A stretch of DNA of 64,000 bases from Ulota crispa (lineage: Eukaryota > Streptophyta > Bryopsida > Orthotrichales > Orthotrichaceae): NCBI GenBank assembly GCA_963920765.1, contig OY987248.1, positions 10,326,539 to 10,390,538 of the forward strand, given 5' to 3'. Under the pieces are notes generated by a model that ran no database searches, had not been told where the DNA came from, and saw only the letters and a list, made by a program, of their open reading frames with translations. This document shows positions 23,941 to 34,772 of the stretch, piece after piece. Positions within the stretch are counted from its first letter, which is position 1, and the number at the start of each line of letters is the position of its first letter. Both the position numbers and the translations under genes were made by a program.

Positions 23941-26921
23941 TTATGTGTGTTCTTTCCCTGCTTTTGCTCTCTTGAGCTTTTCTTTTTTTCTATTGTCTTT
24001 ACCTAACAAACACGTGTCATAGGCTTTTGCCCAAACCTCCTCTTGTGTTGCTCGTTTCTTTTCTTGCTCATATTTTAGCTTGGCTCTCAATGATTTTCCC
24101 TCTTGTATGAGATTACTAGCCCAACAATCATCTTTGTATACTTGCATCTTATTAGTGTAGGCCTCATTTGATAGTTGTTTTGATGTACTATTATTTTCTT
24201 TTATTTTTTGTTTGATTTCCTGCACATATTGTTGCAGATATTTGTTTGTTAGGCATTCAAAAGGCTTGTTGTAAAATAAGATGGGCTAAAAACCAATCTG
24301 GGATACTTGAATTAAGTCTAGTACAAGTTGCTAAATATTTAGTAGATAGGAAATTACTTCAATGTTCTTTTCTTTTTGTATCTTCCAAGCCTTTTGTTCT
24401 GGCAAAATTGTATCTCTAAGTACTAAAAACCTTTTATTATGTGTTGTTAGTGCCTTAAGAAATTTAGTCAAAACTCGATGCTCTTTTTGAATTCTTTGAG
24501 CATGTCGTGCAGTCACGTCTCTTTGTACACTAGCTTCCTATATTCAAGTACAACATTCACTTAGCTCTTATTTTGCATTTATGACATTTAATACGGTTTT
24601 CATCTTATTTTGGAAAATATTCTAACATTCTAACATACATGTTATTTGAGTATTGGGTCAATGAGTTGTGGATTTCTACAACTTGTTCATAAGCAAGTTT
24701 TGACTCTTGTACAAATATCCGTTCACTAGATTTCAAATATGTGTTTGGCAATGATGCTTGCCTTGTTTATGGCCCATTCACAACTATATAAAAAAATGAT
24801 TTACTACGTTACAATCTTCATGCTTCATTTACAGTAGGTTGAGAGCAGATTTGGCATAAAATAATTCCCTAAAATTTTGCCTAATTATTCTACAAATTAT
24901 GCTTCAAATAGCCCAATGTTGAACAAATCAAAAAATTAAAATGCCAAATATTATAAAGGTCATGAAGCTTAACTAACAATGGAAGTTCAATGTTGATTCC
25001 AAGAGGGCTCAATCTACTACAAAATTTACACCAAGAGCTAATTTTAGAAAGTGAAAGATGCTTAAAAAAAGGCTTAATTCTACTAATTTTTTTGATTGAA
25101 TGCCAAATAATAGCAATTTTTTTTGAAAGTGCCTCATCTTATTCAATAATGAAACTTGATACTAAATTGAAATTTTCTCAAAAAATAATTAAATTCAACA
25201 GAGACTTGCCGAATCTGCTCTCAACCTACAGTAGTTTGGACAATTATTGTTGATTGAGTAAATTGATTAAACATGAAATTGGGCTACTTTGAATGCTCCG
25301 TCATTGGAGAACTCTTACAATACAAAGATGCAAAAGGTGTCAAGATTTATTTCTAATTTGAATGTTATTAACAAATAAAATTTAGGTTGAGCTTTCTTTT
25401 ATTTAAAGCTGCGGTTAAGAGCAATTTTCAGTTGAATAGTGAATATCAATTGCTTTTATCTTTTATCATTTTATAAAGAAATGTAATATAATTTTTAATA
25501 AGCTTACCCGTGTGAGACACACTTGGTATCTATATTTGAGGTTTTGAATATTTACACAATGATTTGTGATTTCATTTCCCAAACAAGTAATTTTCATTTG
25601 CATACCTACACAATACATCAATTCTGCTGTAAAAAAACAAGTACTTCACAAATGTTGACCAACAAGATAATATTTTTGAGATTTGCCCCTGAAAGAGAAC
25701 CCAAAGTTTGTTGTGCACAAGTTTGAGATCACATCTAGTAAAAAATACCTAAAACAAAAAAATAAAAAAAAGACAAGTACTGACCAATTACTACACCTTT
25801 GACAACAAATGTCAAACTTTGGAATTTTCATTTTTACGTGGAATTTAGGGTTACCAAAGAGAATTCCCTCCCAATTGGATTGGAGAAGAATGAACAAACC
25901 TGCTACCTTGGAACTCAAGCGACTTACACCTCCTGTTCGTGGGGCATTGCTTCCATCAATACTTTCAATTGCTGTAACTTTTTCCTCTAATCGGCTGCAA
26001 ACATAACATACTGGAATAAATGTTATTTAGCTTTGTAAATAACAAGTGATTTTTTATAATAGCTAGAATTGTGAGAATCTACTTTGTAATTGCTATACAA
26101 TTACTTCAATCATGGTACTACACAGTACTACACACTAGAAGAAAATTGTGTTGCAAATGATTGATTCACAAGAATTGCAAATGTCCTAAATGACAAAATA
26201 ATGACTTAATTATAATTATTTAGGACATTTGTAATCATTGTGAACTAGTTGTTTTGGACACTTTTTTCTTGTAGTGATAATGCTTAAATGATGAATAGAA
26301 CCAAATTGAGTCTCATAATTTTATTTGGCATTTCTAAGTGGAACATATAGAATATCTCATTTAAACAAATTATTTAGAGTTTACTCATACATGCCATATA
26401 TGTTACTATTGATAGAATAGTACGTTATGGTCTTATTTGAATTATGGTCTGTTTTAATGCAACAAAATATATAAATCATTTTTAAACCATATAAATGTGG
26501 TCCTTTGGAAATATTTTTAGATTGAAATTTAGAGGTAAAGAGACTAACTGATGTTTGGCTTGGAGATTGCGGATATGAACTCTATGAAGCAGAAAGTGAT
26601 AACCCTGATCAACAATTGCATGTTTCAAGGCTTCTAGTTCTTCTACAAAGGTTTCTTTATCCACCCTTTGATAGAACACTAGCTTGCGTGCTTTTGACAT
26701 GGGAAACGGCTCTCTAGCACTTGCAGCACATGCTATCATTTGCATCATACGTTGTGAAACTAAGCTTGAACCATTAAAAAACTCTGCATCAAAACCAAGG
26801 TAATTAGTAGACCCAAATTACAACTTGGGCTCCAAGTTTTAATAATCCCTACTATACATCCTATGATTAAATTTCGACCAAGCTCTTTCTTTTTACCTCC
26901 AAGAAAATTGAAACTCTGCAT
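23941..26921 (-). CDS. Unrecognised Lys/Glu-rich, probably coiled-coil protein
   Basis: Hand-built exons on the minus strand: 26921-26897, 26783-26549, 25994-25928, 24537-24358 and 24219-23941. They total 786 nt (261 aa) with GT-AG junctions in matching phase. A possible 39-nt in-frame exon at 25688-25650 has good splice sites and would give 274 aa. The protein starts MQSFNFLGEFFNGSS. Then come MSKARKLVFYQRVDKETF, an ALKHAIVDQGYHFLLHRV helix, a short linker RLEEKVTAIES and a long charged helical C-terminus (RIQKEHRVLTKFLKALTTH, KLKYEQEKKRATQEEVW) ending in KEHT. Most of the second half should be coiled coil. I do not recognise the family. Two introns carry MITEs (24832-25231 and 26133-26276). 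Confidence 0.65.
24832..25231. mobile_element. TA-flanked MITE in an intron
   Basis: The left arm CAGTAGGTTGAGAGCAGATT and right arm AATCTGCTCTCAACCTACAG are inverses apart from one base near the tip. TA occurs on both sides (24830-24831 and 25232-25233). Pogo/Tc1-mariner type is likely. Confidence 0.75.
26133..26276. mobile_element. CACTA-type mini-element in an intron
   Basis: Starts CACTAGAAGAAAA and ends TTTTTTCTTGTAGTG. The inverse of the right end is CACTACAAGAAAA, the typical plant CACTA (EnSpm) terminus. Inner arms around AATGTCCTAAAT also pair. The 3-bp flanks (ACA and ATA) do not match, so no target duplication is claimed. Confidence 0.65.
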
Positions 26922-27854
26922 TTCTACCAAGTAAAAACTAATGAGATAAACACTAAAAGTGATAACTTTAGTGATGTTTCATAACCTCAAAAAGTTCCAA
27001 AAGTCCAAATTAGGCCTTGTGTTCTATGATGGTTATTATTACAGGAATTGAAGTAAGTCACTTGAGAATGTTTAATCCAACTAAATCTACTTTTTGACTG
27101 ATGAATGCATCAAATTTAGGTATCATTTAGTTCCATTTTTGAGTTATTTCTTTGACAATATGATCAATCAAATTAATCTTTAATCATATTTTAATAAAAT
27201 ATGACAATGGCCCCAAGGCCAAGAATGGGCTTCTCATTTTTGGAATATCCAATTTTTGGGATTAGGGCCATATAAGACCTTGTCATATAAATACTGAAAC
27301 ACGTTTTGAAAACTTGACCTTGACTCCTAGTGTAAAGGTTATGTGGTTGTTTTCAAAGAATCAATCAATAAGAACCTAGCATTGGGAGTGTTAAATAATG
27401 GAAACCAACCTTGACTTGTAATGCAAAATTGCTCCCAGCAATAATCTACACTATACCTCATGCCTCAACTCTACAGCTCCTAGTTCAATTCCATTATCCC
27501 AACTATGTTGAGTTGTAAATGGGCAAAAATAAGCATTGAAATACATTTACATGTGTTATTCAATTTTTTTTGTTAAATCTTGGCTTGAGTTCAATATTTC
27601 TTCTTTGCTAAATCTAATTCTTTGCATGAAGTCCCACTTTGATACAAAAACTTCCAAAAATGCTACCATATGTGCATTTTTCATCAACAAGACTTGGGAC
27701 GGCCATAAGTCCCAGTTTTGAAGCTCTAGGCCAATCTAGGTTTTGAGAATCAAGTGGGACTTGGAACATATGATAATAAGGCCGTCTCCCTCCCATTATA
27801 GCAAGTGTTGAAGGTGGGAAAGTTTTAGGGTTTACATGCAAAATATTAGGGATA
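26922..27854. other. Upstream flank of the coiled-coil gene
   Basis: Presumed promoter and leader near 26922-27100. The rest is AT-rich with nothing recognised. An additional upstream exon cannot be excluded. Confidence 0.35.
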
Positions 27855-27979
27855 GTCACACCTTCTTCACCCCATTGTCAATCGTAAAGGAATGGGGACG
27901 AGGCACTCTTTCCTTCTTGCTTTCAAGGTAGTCCTCCTACTTTCATCATTCTATATTCTTCACCACCCACACAAAGGGA

Positions 27980-28078
27980 GTCACACCTTCTTTGCAAAGA
28001 AGTGCTCCCATTGACTCCTATTTTCAATCCTAAACTTCTCATTTTTCAAGAAAGTTTATGTCTAGGAGAAGGTGTGAC
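27980..28078. repeat. Inner inverted repeat sharing the outer element's ends
   Basis: GTCACACCTTC and GAAGGTGTGAC again form the ends of a 99-bp segment. Right flank is TA, but left flank is not. It may be a shortened copy of the same family or an internal duplicate of its terminus. Confidence 0.5.
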
Positions 28079-28080
28079 TA

Positions 28081-28479
28081 AGGTGGAAGCACCCATTTCT
28101 ACCAACGCTCCATAACCAACTAGTGGGGTGTGTTGTTTCCACCATGAGCAAGGATAGGTACTTTGGAATGCGTTTTTCTGTCTTTTTCAAGGTTGGAGCC
28201 ACGTAAGTCATGCCACATGTCTCAAAGTGAGGTAGGAAGTAATGAGCTAAAAGTAGTTCAACTAGAATCGGAATTGCATACATCTGGACATTGGCAATGG
28301 GTCCGGAACACTTTTTGACCCCCAAAATTCATGGTAATTTCAATTTTGCAAATAAAATTATGAAAAATTACAATCCCAATATTTCTTATCTTCCTACATG
28401 GGAAAAATATTTGTTGCCTCTAACTCTTTGTAGTTTTTTGCATAATTGCTTAAGTTATCGGATATGGGTGCTTCCACCT
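28081..28479. mobile_element. TA-flanked MITE, AGGTGGAAGC family
   Basis: Perfect ends AGGTGGAAGCACCCAT and ATGGGTGCTTCCACCT, TA at 28079-28080 and 28480-28481. Related by its terminus to the copies at 28499-28811 and 59619-59932. Confidence 0.8.
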
Positions 28480-28498
28480 TACTCCTAATTGACTCCTA

Positions 28499-28811
28499 AG
28501 GTAGGAACACCCATAAGCGTTAGTGTCCCCATAACCGTCACCTCTAAAATCTTGAAAAATCTGTGAAAGTAATAAATGTAATTACAAGGATATACAACAT
28601 GTGAACATGAAACCTTAGTGTTGGTTATGGGTCCAATGGCAGTTTGCTCTTTAAAAATTCACAACTTATTTTCATAGTATCCAAATAATACATTCAAAAG
28701 TGCAAACCCATTATTTTTTTGTTACTAATAGGATCCTATAATTTGCTAGATGTTTATTAATAGTCATCATGTTCAAATCCCTTAAACTAATGCTTATGGG
28801 TGTTACTACCT
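28499..28811. mobile_element. TA-flanked MITE, AGGTAGGAAC family
   Basis: AGGTAGGAACACCCATAAGC at the left and the near inverse at the right, TA flanks at 28497-28498 and 28812-28813. The whole element matches 59619-59932 in inverse orientation. Confidence 0.88.
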
Positions 28812-28907
28812 TATTTCAACTTCACAACTTCTCATACTCCATAGAAATTCCATTCTTGGAGAAGGTGTGACTACCCCAGCATAGCAAGGAAGAAGGGTGT
28901 TAGGGTT

Positions 28908-29462
28908 TTAGAGTTTAGGGTTTGCTTGACGGAGCAGAGAGGGAGTGGAGGACTCACTTTGCATGTCAGCAGTAGAGTTGCGCCATGTGGGAGCGCTTTT
29001 GGTGGCAGTAGCCAAGGCAGAGCCAGAGTGCGACCCCAGATTCGTGAGGTCCGGAGAACACGCCCGCCCAGATTTTCTGCACGTTTCCGGAAAAGGGGAG
29101 CTCCAGCGCTTGAACAACCCGGAGGCGTACTTCGGGGCGGACTTCTGTCGTGGCAAACCCGGAGCAAACTTCGCAGCAGGTTGAGAGCCGGGCTTGCTCT
29201 TCGAACCCCCGGACTTCGACAACCCCTCGAATGACGTCGCTGGTCTCGTGAACTTCGTCGGACCATAATCGTACAACGGCCTGGCCTTTTCGGACACCGG
29301 ATAACAGGGCCGGTCGTACTTGAGCGCCACAGGAATGAGCTTTTCCAAGGAAGTCGGCTTCGGCGTCGGCGGTGCCGATGGTGGATCCTTCTTACACGGC
29401 CTCTCAAACTTGCTTGATGTCGGCTTTTCGCCGTCCGCTGAACGGGGCCTTTCCTTTCCCAT
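28908..29462 (-). CDS. Unrecognised intronless ORF with repeated K-[FY] boxes
   Basis: ATG-started ORF of 184 aa in a GC-rich island between transposons. It is basic and rich in Pro, Ser and Lys and is probably disordered. Five short boxes recur: KFERPC (18-23), KYDRPC (48-53), KFTRPA (70-75), KFAPGL (98-103) and KYASGL (111-116). Such spaced short boxes are seen in some cytoskeleton-associated proteins, but no known family is recognised. A longer overlapping minus-strand frame exists here (28871-29566), but it is Arg/Ser-rich in the manner of a frame-shifted shadow. Whether the gene is expressed is unknown. Confidence 0.5.
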   Translation of the reverse strand: MGKERPRSADGEKPTSSKFERPCKKDPPSAPPTPKPTSLEKLIPVALKYDRPCYPVSEKARPLYDYGPTKFTRPATSFEGLSKSGGSKSKPGSQPAAKFAPGLPRQKSAPKYASGLFKRWSSPFPETCRKSGRACSPDLTNLGSHSGSALATATKSAPTWRNSTADMQSESSTPSLLRQANPKL

Positions 29463-29639
29463 TGCCCTCCAGTCAGTTCTTCAAGGAGCAAAGATTCAAA
29501 CAAGACTTTGAACTTCGGCCGGCGAGCGTAACTTAAGCTGTGTTTTTTTCTTGCGAATCTTCTCAAACCCTTGACTGTGTGGTCAACGTTTAGGGTTTCT
29601 GAAATGCTGCACCAGCGATCCCGGGTATGCTCTTCATAA

Positions 29640-30035
29640 GAGCATACCCCTCAGCACCCTTGTACGCTAAACACGTCCTCAATAAGGGTGGCAGCTTTGC
29701 TTGGCGCACCTCATCGTAGACGTGCAACTGCCTTATGCTTGCCCTGAAATGTTTAGGGGTTGATGAAATTGTTAGCGCACTCAAATCTAGGACAATAGAA
29801 ACTGGTTAAAACACAAGAGGCTCACAATTGAAGGACAATAGAAACTGGTTAAAACACAAGAGGCTCACAATTGAAGCTTGACACCTATCATATGCGTTCA
29901 ATGCTTGCTTGTACGTGGTTGATGGATGAGTGCATGGGTGGAGCATCGGGGATTTGAGCGAGCTCGTGATTTGGTGAATGCACCTTGAACACTTGCTTTC
30001 AAGAGCTCCGGTCGCATGCAAGGGTGCGGATGCTC
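29640..30035. mobile_element. Tourist-like MITE with TAA target duplication
   Basis: Begins GAGCATACCCC and ends AAGGGTGCGGATGCTC, with TAA at 29637-29639 and 30036-30038. GAGCATCC-type ends with TAA/TTA duplications are typical of plant PIF/Harbinger MITEs. Matches 61085-61464 in inverse orientation. The left tip also forms a small hairpin with sequence just outside (GGGTATGCTCTT...AAGAGCATACCC). Confidence 0.8.
29789..29874. repeat. Exact 43-bp tandem duplication inside the MITE
   Basis: A unit starting AGGACAATAGAAACTGG is present twice in a row without a mismatch (29789-29831 and 29832-29874). The copy at 61085-61464 does not show it. Confidence 0.9.
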
Positions 30036-30038
30036 TAA

Positions 30039-31524
30039 CTTGCTCAAAAACACTGGTAAATGTGCTAAAACTTCTCTGGTGTCTGCATGTTTACTACCGG
30101 AAGAAATAAAATGGTGAAGGCTTTGCTAAGTTTAGCCACATTTTTGAAAATTTGCCGACCAATGACTGAATAACAGAGTTTTGCAATGGTATCCAACTCT
30201 TAATTCTCTTTGGCTTCTGATTCACCACGCTTGCTGTCTTATGCACTCAGCCATACTTAATGAGTCGGAGCAAATTTTTGCTGACAAGGAGAATTTGATC
30301 CCAGCTTTGGCCACTTTTAATGCTCCACGAGTGTCACCCACGAATGCAGTTCTCTGAACTTCCTGCCTTGACAAGCCAGCTCTTGAGAAACAACATGCAA
30401 CGATACAACCCGGGATACTTGATACATGATTTCACTGGTCTTGGAGATCACGCTTTGTGAGGAAAAACCTGCATTCGGCAATCTGAAGAAGACGGGTCAA
30501 CACTTCCAAGACCAGGTTTCTGCATTTCAATGCATTTTTGTGACCAGAATTGGTCACCTTGGTTGCTTCTGTAAGGGTTAAAACTTCAAGCTTGAAGAGT
30601 TGCTTACCTTTGGAAATTAGAAGTAAAAGAACGCTTGACGATTCGTTGGCAGACAGCAAAAAAAACCACTTTATGGGGTCACAAGCTGAAGTGCATCCCA
30701 ACCTTTGAGACTGTAAAGACGAACGGTTCCACGCATTTGGATGATACTAGCAAACACCAAATAGTTCGTTTTACACACCACTAGTTAAGCCATCTTTAGT
30801 ACATTAGCTGGGATTTTGTTAATGCGAAACACTTCCTAACGAAAAAAGGTTCTTTTAACACTGTTTATCAACACTCTTCGCGGAATGTGGATAATTCATC
30901 AACAAAACTACAAGACGAGCTATGGGTGAGTGTTCTCACCTCATCAACAACTTATGGAACCCACTAATATCTTCAGCTTTAAATCTTCTAAATTTCTAGT
31001 TGATTTTAATATATGCAGTTAGTTGACAAGCTAGGTATGATTACAGGATGAACCTTCACTGACTCATAAAACTCAAATACGCTCCCAACATGCAAATGAA
31101 GGAAAGGAATAGCTTCATATCGCTGGAAATCGGAGGACTTTCTACAATTAGGTCAAATGGAGAAAAATATTCCCAGAACCGAACTGAACGAATTTACATG
31201 TGTTTCACGGTTTTATCAAAGATTGGTACGAAGGGAGCTAAGAAAGAATGGTATCACATCTGTCAGCACTAGGCCTCGTAGACAGTTCAGTCCACTGTCA
31301 CGTAAGCTCCAGCTCACTGATGAATGTAAAGATTGCCCTATCACTATTCTTGCTCCTTGCAGACTACCGGTATCCCTCCGAAACTAATCAAATGAAAGTG
31401 CACAACGTGCTCATGTTTTGCATCCACATGCTAAACTAAAGAAATCAAAAGCCTAAATATTTATTTTCTAGTTTTTAAACCATTCTAATTCTGTTATTAT
31501 ATTTGGATTGAATGTGACAAGGCT
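30039..31524. other. Spacer and 3' flank of GDP-mannose dehydratase
   Basis: Moderate GC, but no convincing gene. A minus-strand frame at 30432-30701 lacks an ATG. The part near 31524 is presumably the 3' untranslated region of the gene upstream. Confidence 0.4.
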
Positions 31525-34105
31525 TCAAGGTTGTTGGTGTGAATCGATGTAGCCATTGTCCACCAGCACCTTCTCACGTTTGGCTCTCTCTAGGTCACCC
31601 TCCACCATCATGGCTACCAACTGCTTGAAATTCACCTTTGGCTCCCACCCCAGGATCTTCTTCGCCTTCTGCGCTGAGCCTCTGAGGTTGTCCACCTCTG
31701 AGGGACGGAAGTATCTGGAATTTAGAACCAGAGATAAGTTAGACACAAAAAATGATTTTTGCTGACCTATAGCCAATGCACTCAGACCACTATATTGTGA
31801 ACTCCAAACAAACATTTTTCAAATATCCCACTGGAGCAAACTTGTCACACATTCATACTTATGCCTCCCCTTTCTCGGAACCCAGGAAACCAGATTAAAG
31901 AGCTCCGGGTGTGGGTAAACTGCAGGAACCACAGAAACTTTCACAAAAAGCAACATTCTGACAAATATTCCTGCGAACTACTTTCAGCGGCAGGGTTCTT
32001 TGTCCTGGCGAATTTTCGCCTAAATCTTACCTCGGACGGCCTCTGGCTACCATTACACTATATATTTCGGGTGGAAAAGTGGGTGAAATCGCCATATCCC
32101 TCCTTGAATAAAAACCCAGTTCGCCAAATTTTGGATGAAAGTAGCTCATATTAGTAGTTTTTAATGAACTTTTGCTTATCATTCATTCTTTCCAATGTTA
32201 AGCCAAATTGTCCCTACTTGCGTGCATTCTGAGGTGCGGGTCGCTCTACTCTGACCAAACCGAAATAAAAACACTGAAAGTACTGAGATTTATAAATTGC
32301 CAGCAGAATGTGAAGAGCTTGCAAAGCAACTGACCTGGGATCGATCTCCACGTGATCCTTCCAGTTGAGCCCAACGTAGCTGAAGGACTCTTCCAGAAAC
32401 TCTTCGACCGTGTGGGAATCCTCGGTGGCGAGGACGTAGTCATCAGGCTTGTCCTGCTGCAACATGAGCCACATGCCCTCCACGTAGTCTCCAGCAAATC
32501 CCCAATCACGAGAAGCCTTGAGGTTGCCAAGGAAAAGCTTCTTCTGGAGACCAATCTTGATCCGACCAATGGCTCGGGTAATCTTCCTCGTGACGAAGTT
32601 TTCACCCCTGCGTGGAGATTCATGGTTGAAGAGAATCCCATTGCATGCAAACAGACCGTATGCCTCTCGGTAGTTCACTGTGTAGAAATGGGCAGCCACC
32701 TTGGCAACTGCGTAAGGACTGCGAGGGTGAAACACAGTTGTCTCATCCTGAGGAGGAGGAGTCGCCCCATACATCTCTGATGATCCAGCTTGGTAATACC
32801 TCACCTGCAAAGAGCCCAACACAACACCAAAAACAATAAAAAACCATACACCACATGTGCATTTTTACATACCATGCCATATCCATCAGCCTGCTTCCAT
32901 CAAATGTTTGGCCACAATTGTAACTAGCTTGCTGTCTTGCCGTTAATCCCTCAATTCCTAAATACACAAACATGGCCACTTCCATCTCTATTATGACAGT
33001 GGACATGGATCATTTAAAACGCTGCAACCTAACACCGGAAGAGAGCAGAAACGATATCCTATGCTTTCAAATGATGAAAACATGTTTTCAAATTTACTGT
33101 GATCGGCAATTAGCTTCACAATGGACTATATATTTTTCGATCTAAGGGAGCAGAAAACAATGCTGACTAGAATTCAAGACTAGAAAGCCAGCCAATCATG
33201 TCAGAATGTAGTGTTAGTTGGAATTCTAAAAGTAAAGAGACAAAGGCTAAAGAATGTTGAAATGTATTGCTTATCGATACAAGATTTAGAGAGTTCGACG
33301 AGGAAAAGCCATATATCAGATGGAGAGTGGGGCTTACTTGTCGTCCGGTGCTGGCAATGTGGATACGCACGGCCTCCAAAAGCCGCAAAGCTCCAGTGCC
33401 AACGACATCAGCAGTGTAATCCGGGTTCTCAAAGGAGACACCGACGTGAGACTGGGCGCCCAAGTTGTAGACCTCGTCAGGGCAGATGGTGTCCACCCAC
33501 TTGCGCAACGACGACGCATCGGAAAGATCGCCGTAGTGTAGCTTCATCCGGGCGCTGGAATTGTGAGGGTCGATGTAAATGTGTTCCAGGCGCTGCGTGT
33601 TGAAGTTGGACGATCTCCGGATAATGCCGTGCACTTCGTAGCCTTTCTTGAGCAGAAACTCGGTCAAGTAGGAGCCATCCTGGCCTGTGATGCCCGTGAT
33701 GAGCGCCTTCTTCAACGGTGCGTCCTCTGGCGCCATAGCTACCAGATCTTTCAAAACTACGACAAAAGCAAAAGAAACGTTCACAACAGGGTTCAGAAAA
33801 CACACACATATGAAAATCCCCCAAATTCAAAACCTCCACACAAATTCCATGACATTCCCACTTTCCTAAACGCACCTAACACACCACAACCATCGCTATC
33901 AACTTGAACCCACAAATACTCACCTGCGCTTGGCAAACCAACTCACCAACCAACCAAATAGGTCTGAAGTCCTTATTAATAAAGATCTCTCACAGCTCTA
34001 TTTTCAACGAACAAAGGCCGAAGTTAAAACCCTGAGACGTGCGAGCGTTTCCTTGGGGAATGTCAAGAATCGGGGTTGCCGCTCACCTGTAGGTTTGTGT
34101 GCCAT
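31525..34105 (-). CDS. GMD: GDP-mannose 4,6-dehydratase (MUR1/GMD type)
   Basis: Makes GDP-4-keto-6-deoxymannose, the first step from GDP-mannose to GDP-L-fucose, used for cell-wall and glycoprotein fucose; cytosolic in plants. Exons on the minus strand: 34105-34087, 33756-33338, 32804-32335 and 31714-31525, 1098 nt (365 aa), all phases matching. Starting instead at the in-frame ATG at 33736 (MAPEDAP) gives 352 aa. The Rossmann motif [10 protein letters not shown], the [10 protein letters not shown] stretch, [13 protein letters not shown], the [10 protein letters not shown] segment, the catalytic YxxxK (YAVAK) and [14 protein letters not shown] are all present. The end is YIDSHQQP, close to the Arabidopsis enzyme. 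Arabidopsis GMD genes are intronless, so the introns here are a difference. Confidence 0.95.
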
Positions 34106-34772
34106 AATCTCCTGGTGCACCGCAAGGCCCCTCCAAAGATAACCGAAGCGAGGTCTAGCCAAGCAACAATCGAGGGGATGAAAAGACGACGAAATTTCAG
34201 ATCCAGATCCAGATCCAAAGTCAACAGACACGAAACAACATGAACAAACGCGAGCTCTCCGGCACGATTCTCCCCAGAAAGTCGTCACAAAGCGCCTCAG
34301 AGGACCGGAACTCGGAATTGGAGGAGTTACGGACACCGCCACAAGTTTTTTTATTGCATTAAGATCTCAGGAAATGGGGTGATTGTGAATGTGAGTAGCC
34401 TCGGCTTGTGAATTGTGAGAGATCGTGGGATGAACTTCGTGCATCGCGGATGATGAGGGGAAGATGTGCGAGAGCTGTAGCTGTCACGTCGGGGCTGGCG
34501 TAGGGCCAGTCAGCAGTAGAAGCGGGGATTGGTGGGGGGATTGGGCGGGTACTCACGCGCATGTGCAGAAATGCTAGGTCGGAGTCAACATTGCACAGCC
34601 GCGCAACAGCCGCCGAACAGCCGCGAAACGCCGCATGTTCAAACGTGACGAGAGGACGGTCACCTGCCTTGGATGGGGCGCCCACGTGACGGATGAATGG
34701 AGGTGGGTTGAACCGTTGAGCGGTGCATAAACGGATGAATGTGTGTAGATAAACAGGAGCAGCTTATTACCG
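34106..34772 (-). promoter_or_regulatory. Presumed GMD promoter and leader
   Basis: GC-rich stretch immediately upstream of the GMD start on the minus strand; a long open frame through 34342 is uninterrupted but probably leader. No specific box was identified. Confidence 0.35.

Larger units (their letters stand above)
27855..28871. mobile_element. Outer TA-flanked element of a nested cluster
   Basis: Ends GTCACACCTTCTTC and GAAGGTGTGAC are inverses, with TA on both sides (27853-27854 and 28872-28873). It encloses the inverted repeat at 27980-28078 and the two elements at 28081-28479 and 28499-28811. Confidence 0.55.

Noticed and set aside
28871..29566. A 231-codon minus-strand frame longer than the chosen 184-codon one
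   Set aside because: It is Arg/Ser-rich without internal order and has no family match. The shorter ATG-started frame shows repeated boxes and is the better candidate.
30432..30701. 89-codon minus-strand frame
   Set aside because: It starts only at TTG, has no ATG and no splice context or family match.
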